Shown: piece by piece, positions 63,291-64,000 of the stretch
Layout: every line of letters starts with the position of its first letter
How positions within the stretch are numbered: position 1 is the stretch's first letter
DNA from: Streptomyces sp. NBC_00247
GTDB lineage: Bacteria > Actinomycetota > Actinomycetes > Streptomycetales > Streptomycetaceae
DNA length: 64,000 bases
Assembly: GCF_036188265.1 (NCBI RefSeq)
Contig: NZ_CP108093.1
Coordinates: forward strand, 6,787,001 to 6,851,000
Direction of reading: 5' to 3'
Program-made: the position numbers and the translations under genes
The notes under the pieces: model-generated
What the model saw: the letters and a program-made list of their open reading frames with translations, nothing else
What the model was told of the DNA's origin: nothing
Databases searched by the model: none

Positions 63291-63295
63291 AAGGG

Positions 63296-64000
63296 TCAGG
63301 CGACGGCGCAGGCCGTGCCGCTGAGGTCGAAGGCGGCCGGTGAGGTGTTCGTGGCCCCCCGGGTGCCGATGAAGCCGAGGGTGACCGAGGCGTTGGCGGC
63401 GATGGCGGAGGTGTACGCGGCCGGGGCCACGCTCACCGCGCTTCCGCTCTGGGTGGGGGTCCCGCCCCACATGTTGCCGATGGTCTGGCCGTTGGCGAAG
63501 GAGAAGCCGAGCTTCCAGTTGCTGACGGCGGCGGTGCCGGTGTTCCGGAGGGTGATCTCGCCCTGGAAGCCGTTGCCCCAGTCGCCGACCACGCGGTAGG
63601 CGACGGAGCAGGCGGCTCCGGTGGAGCCGCCGCCGGTGGCGGTGGTCAGGCTCACCGCGGCCGAGCGGGCCGAACGGTTTCCGGCCGCGTCGCGTGCGTA
63701 CACCGCGAAGGAGTAAGCGGTGTGCGCGGTCAGGGAGTTCACCGTGACGCTCGCGGTGGTGGAGGCCGCGACCGAGGTCTCGGTGGTGCCGTTGACGCGC
63801 ACGACGTCGTACCCCGTCACGCCCACGTTGTCCGTCGAGGCGGCCCAGTTGAGGGTGGCGGAGGTGGCGGTGACCGCCGAGGCGGTCGGGGTGCCGGGGG
63901 CGGTCGGGGCCTGGGTGTCGGCCGTCGTCCCGCCGAAGACGGTGGCCTCCTTGGAGGTCTGCGCGATGCCGTTGACGCCGTGGAAGATGCGCTCGCCCCA
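63296..64000 (-). CDS. Secreted polysaccharidase C-terminus: FnIII + CBM2 (truncated by window edge)
   Basis: The last 234 residues of a secreted enzyme. The first 27 or so (from WGERIFHGVNGIAQTSKEA) are the end of an unidentified catalytic domain. A fibronectin type III domain follows (APTAPGTPTASAVTATSATL opening, YSFAVYARDAAGN) and then a family 2 cellulose-binding module with paired cysteines (AACSVAYRV and GTACAVA ends) and conserved Trp (GDWGNGFQGE, SNWKLGFSF, MWGG). A terminator lies downstream. Such a linker/CBM2 tail is typical of Streptomyces cellulases, chitinases and lytic monooxygenases. Confidence 0.9.
   Translation of the reverse strand, partial: WGERIFHGVNGIAQTSKEATVFGGTTADTQAPTAPGTPTASAVTATSATLNWAASTDNVGVTGYDVVRVNGTTETSVAASTTASVTVNSLTAHTAYSFAVYARDAAGNRSARSAAVSLTTATGGGSTGAACSVAYRVVGDWGNGFQGEITLRNTGTAAVSNWKLGFSFANGQTIGNMWGGTPTQSGSAVSVAPAAYTSAIAANASVTLGFIGTRGATNTSPAAFDLSGTACAVA

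Larger units (their letters stand above)
62721..63295. other. 575-nt intergenic region
   Basis: It holds the promoter side of the propeller gene, a terminator at 63182-63214, and three direct copies of GGTCGGACCGG. I see no gene with credible codon use. Confidence 0.5.

Overview
The window looks like part of a Streptomyces chromosome. Base composition is very high in G+C, and an eight-gene spore-pigment (whiE-type) aromatic polyketide locus is present in its usual order. Sugar ABC systems lack their own ATPase, secreted polysaccharidases abound, and there is a large NRPS. I see no tRNA, rRNA or CRISPR array. Product names rest on motifs read by eye; no database search was possible.

Layout. 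(1) 1-6022: a sugar-uptake locus. A GntR/UTRA (DasR-like) regulator is divergent from an operon of solute-binding lipoprotein, two permeases, a cytoplasmic GH20 hexosaminidase and, by a GTGA stop/start overlap, a secreted CBM3 protein cut by the window edge. A perfect 20-bp palindrome lies between regulator and operon. The GH20 gene carries a TTA codon at codon 15, the only in-frame TTA I found in the window. (2) 6158-8471: a secreted beta-helix protein and an O-methyltransferase. (3) 8553-15835: the spore-pigment locus, with ORFs I-VII on the minus strand and the ORF VIII monooxygenase divergent. (4) 15934-17380: a class F-type sortase and a membrane-anchored secreted protein. (5) 17748-24160: GH43 and GH54 arabinan enzymes and a GH92 mannosidase, each with a different LacI-type palindrome upstream and no lacI gene nearby. 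(6) 24289-29551: twin DUF4139 proteins, an IS5-type transposase remnant, small hypothetical genes and a small membrane protein. (7) 29826-35543: a DUF1684 protein and a complete oligopeptide ABC transporter whose genes overlap at every junction. (8) 36060-36455: a GNAT acetyltransferase. (9) 37140-59911: an MbtH-like protein and two NRPSs of 4828 and 2542 aa. (10) 60045-64000: an Rnl1-like RNA ligase, a secreted propeller-like protein, and the C-terminus of an FnIII-CBM2 enzyme.

The most notable system is the six-module NRPS. NRPS1 is C-A-PCP x4 plus E; NRPS2 is C-A-PCP x2 plus a thioester reductase. Binding-pocket residues suggest X-Gln-X-D-Gln-X-Phe, released reductively as a C-terminal phenylalaninal. 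A first C domain with nothing before it suggests an acylated N-terminus. The expected product is therefore an acyl-hexapeptide aldehyde, a class that typically inhibits serine/cysteine proteases or the proteasome. Flavopeptins are a known Streptomyces example of reductase-released NRPS aldehydes and should be the first comparison. No pathway-specific regulator or acyl-activating enzyme lies beside the NRPS genes. The oligopeptide transporter upstream is the only candidate transport system nearby.
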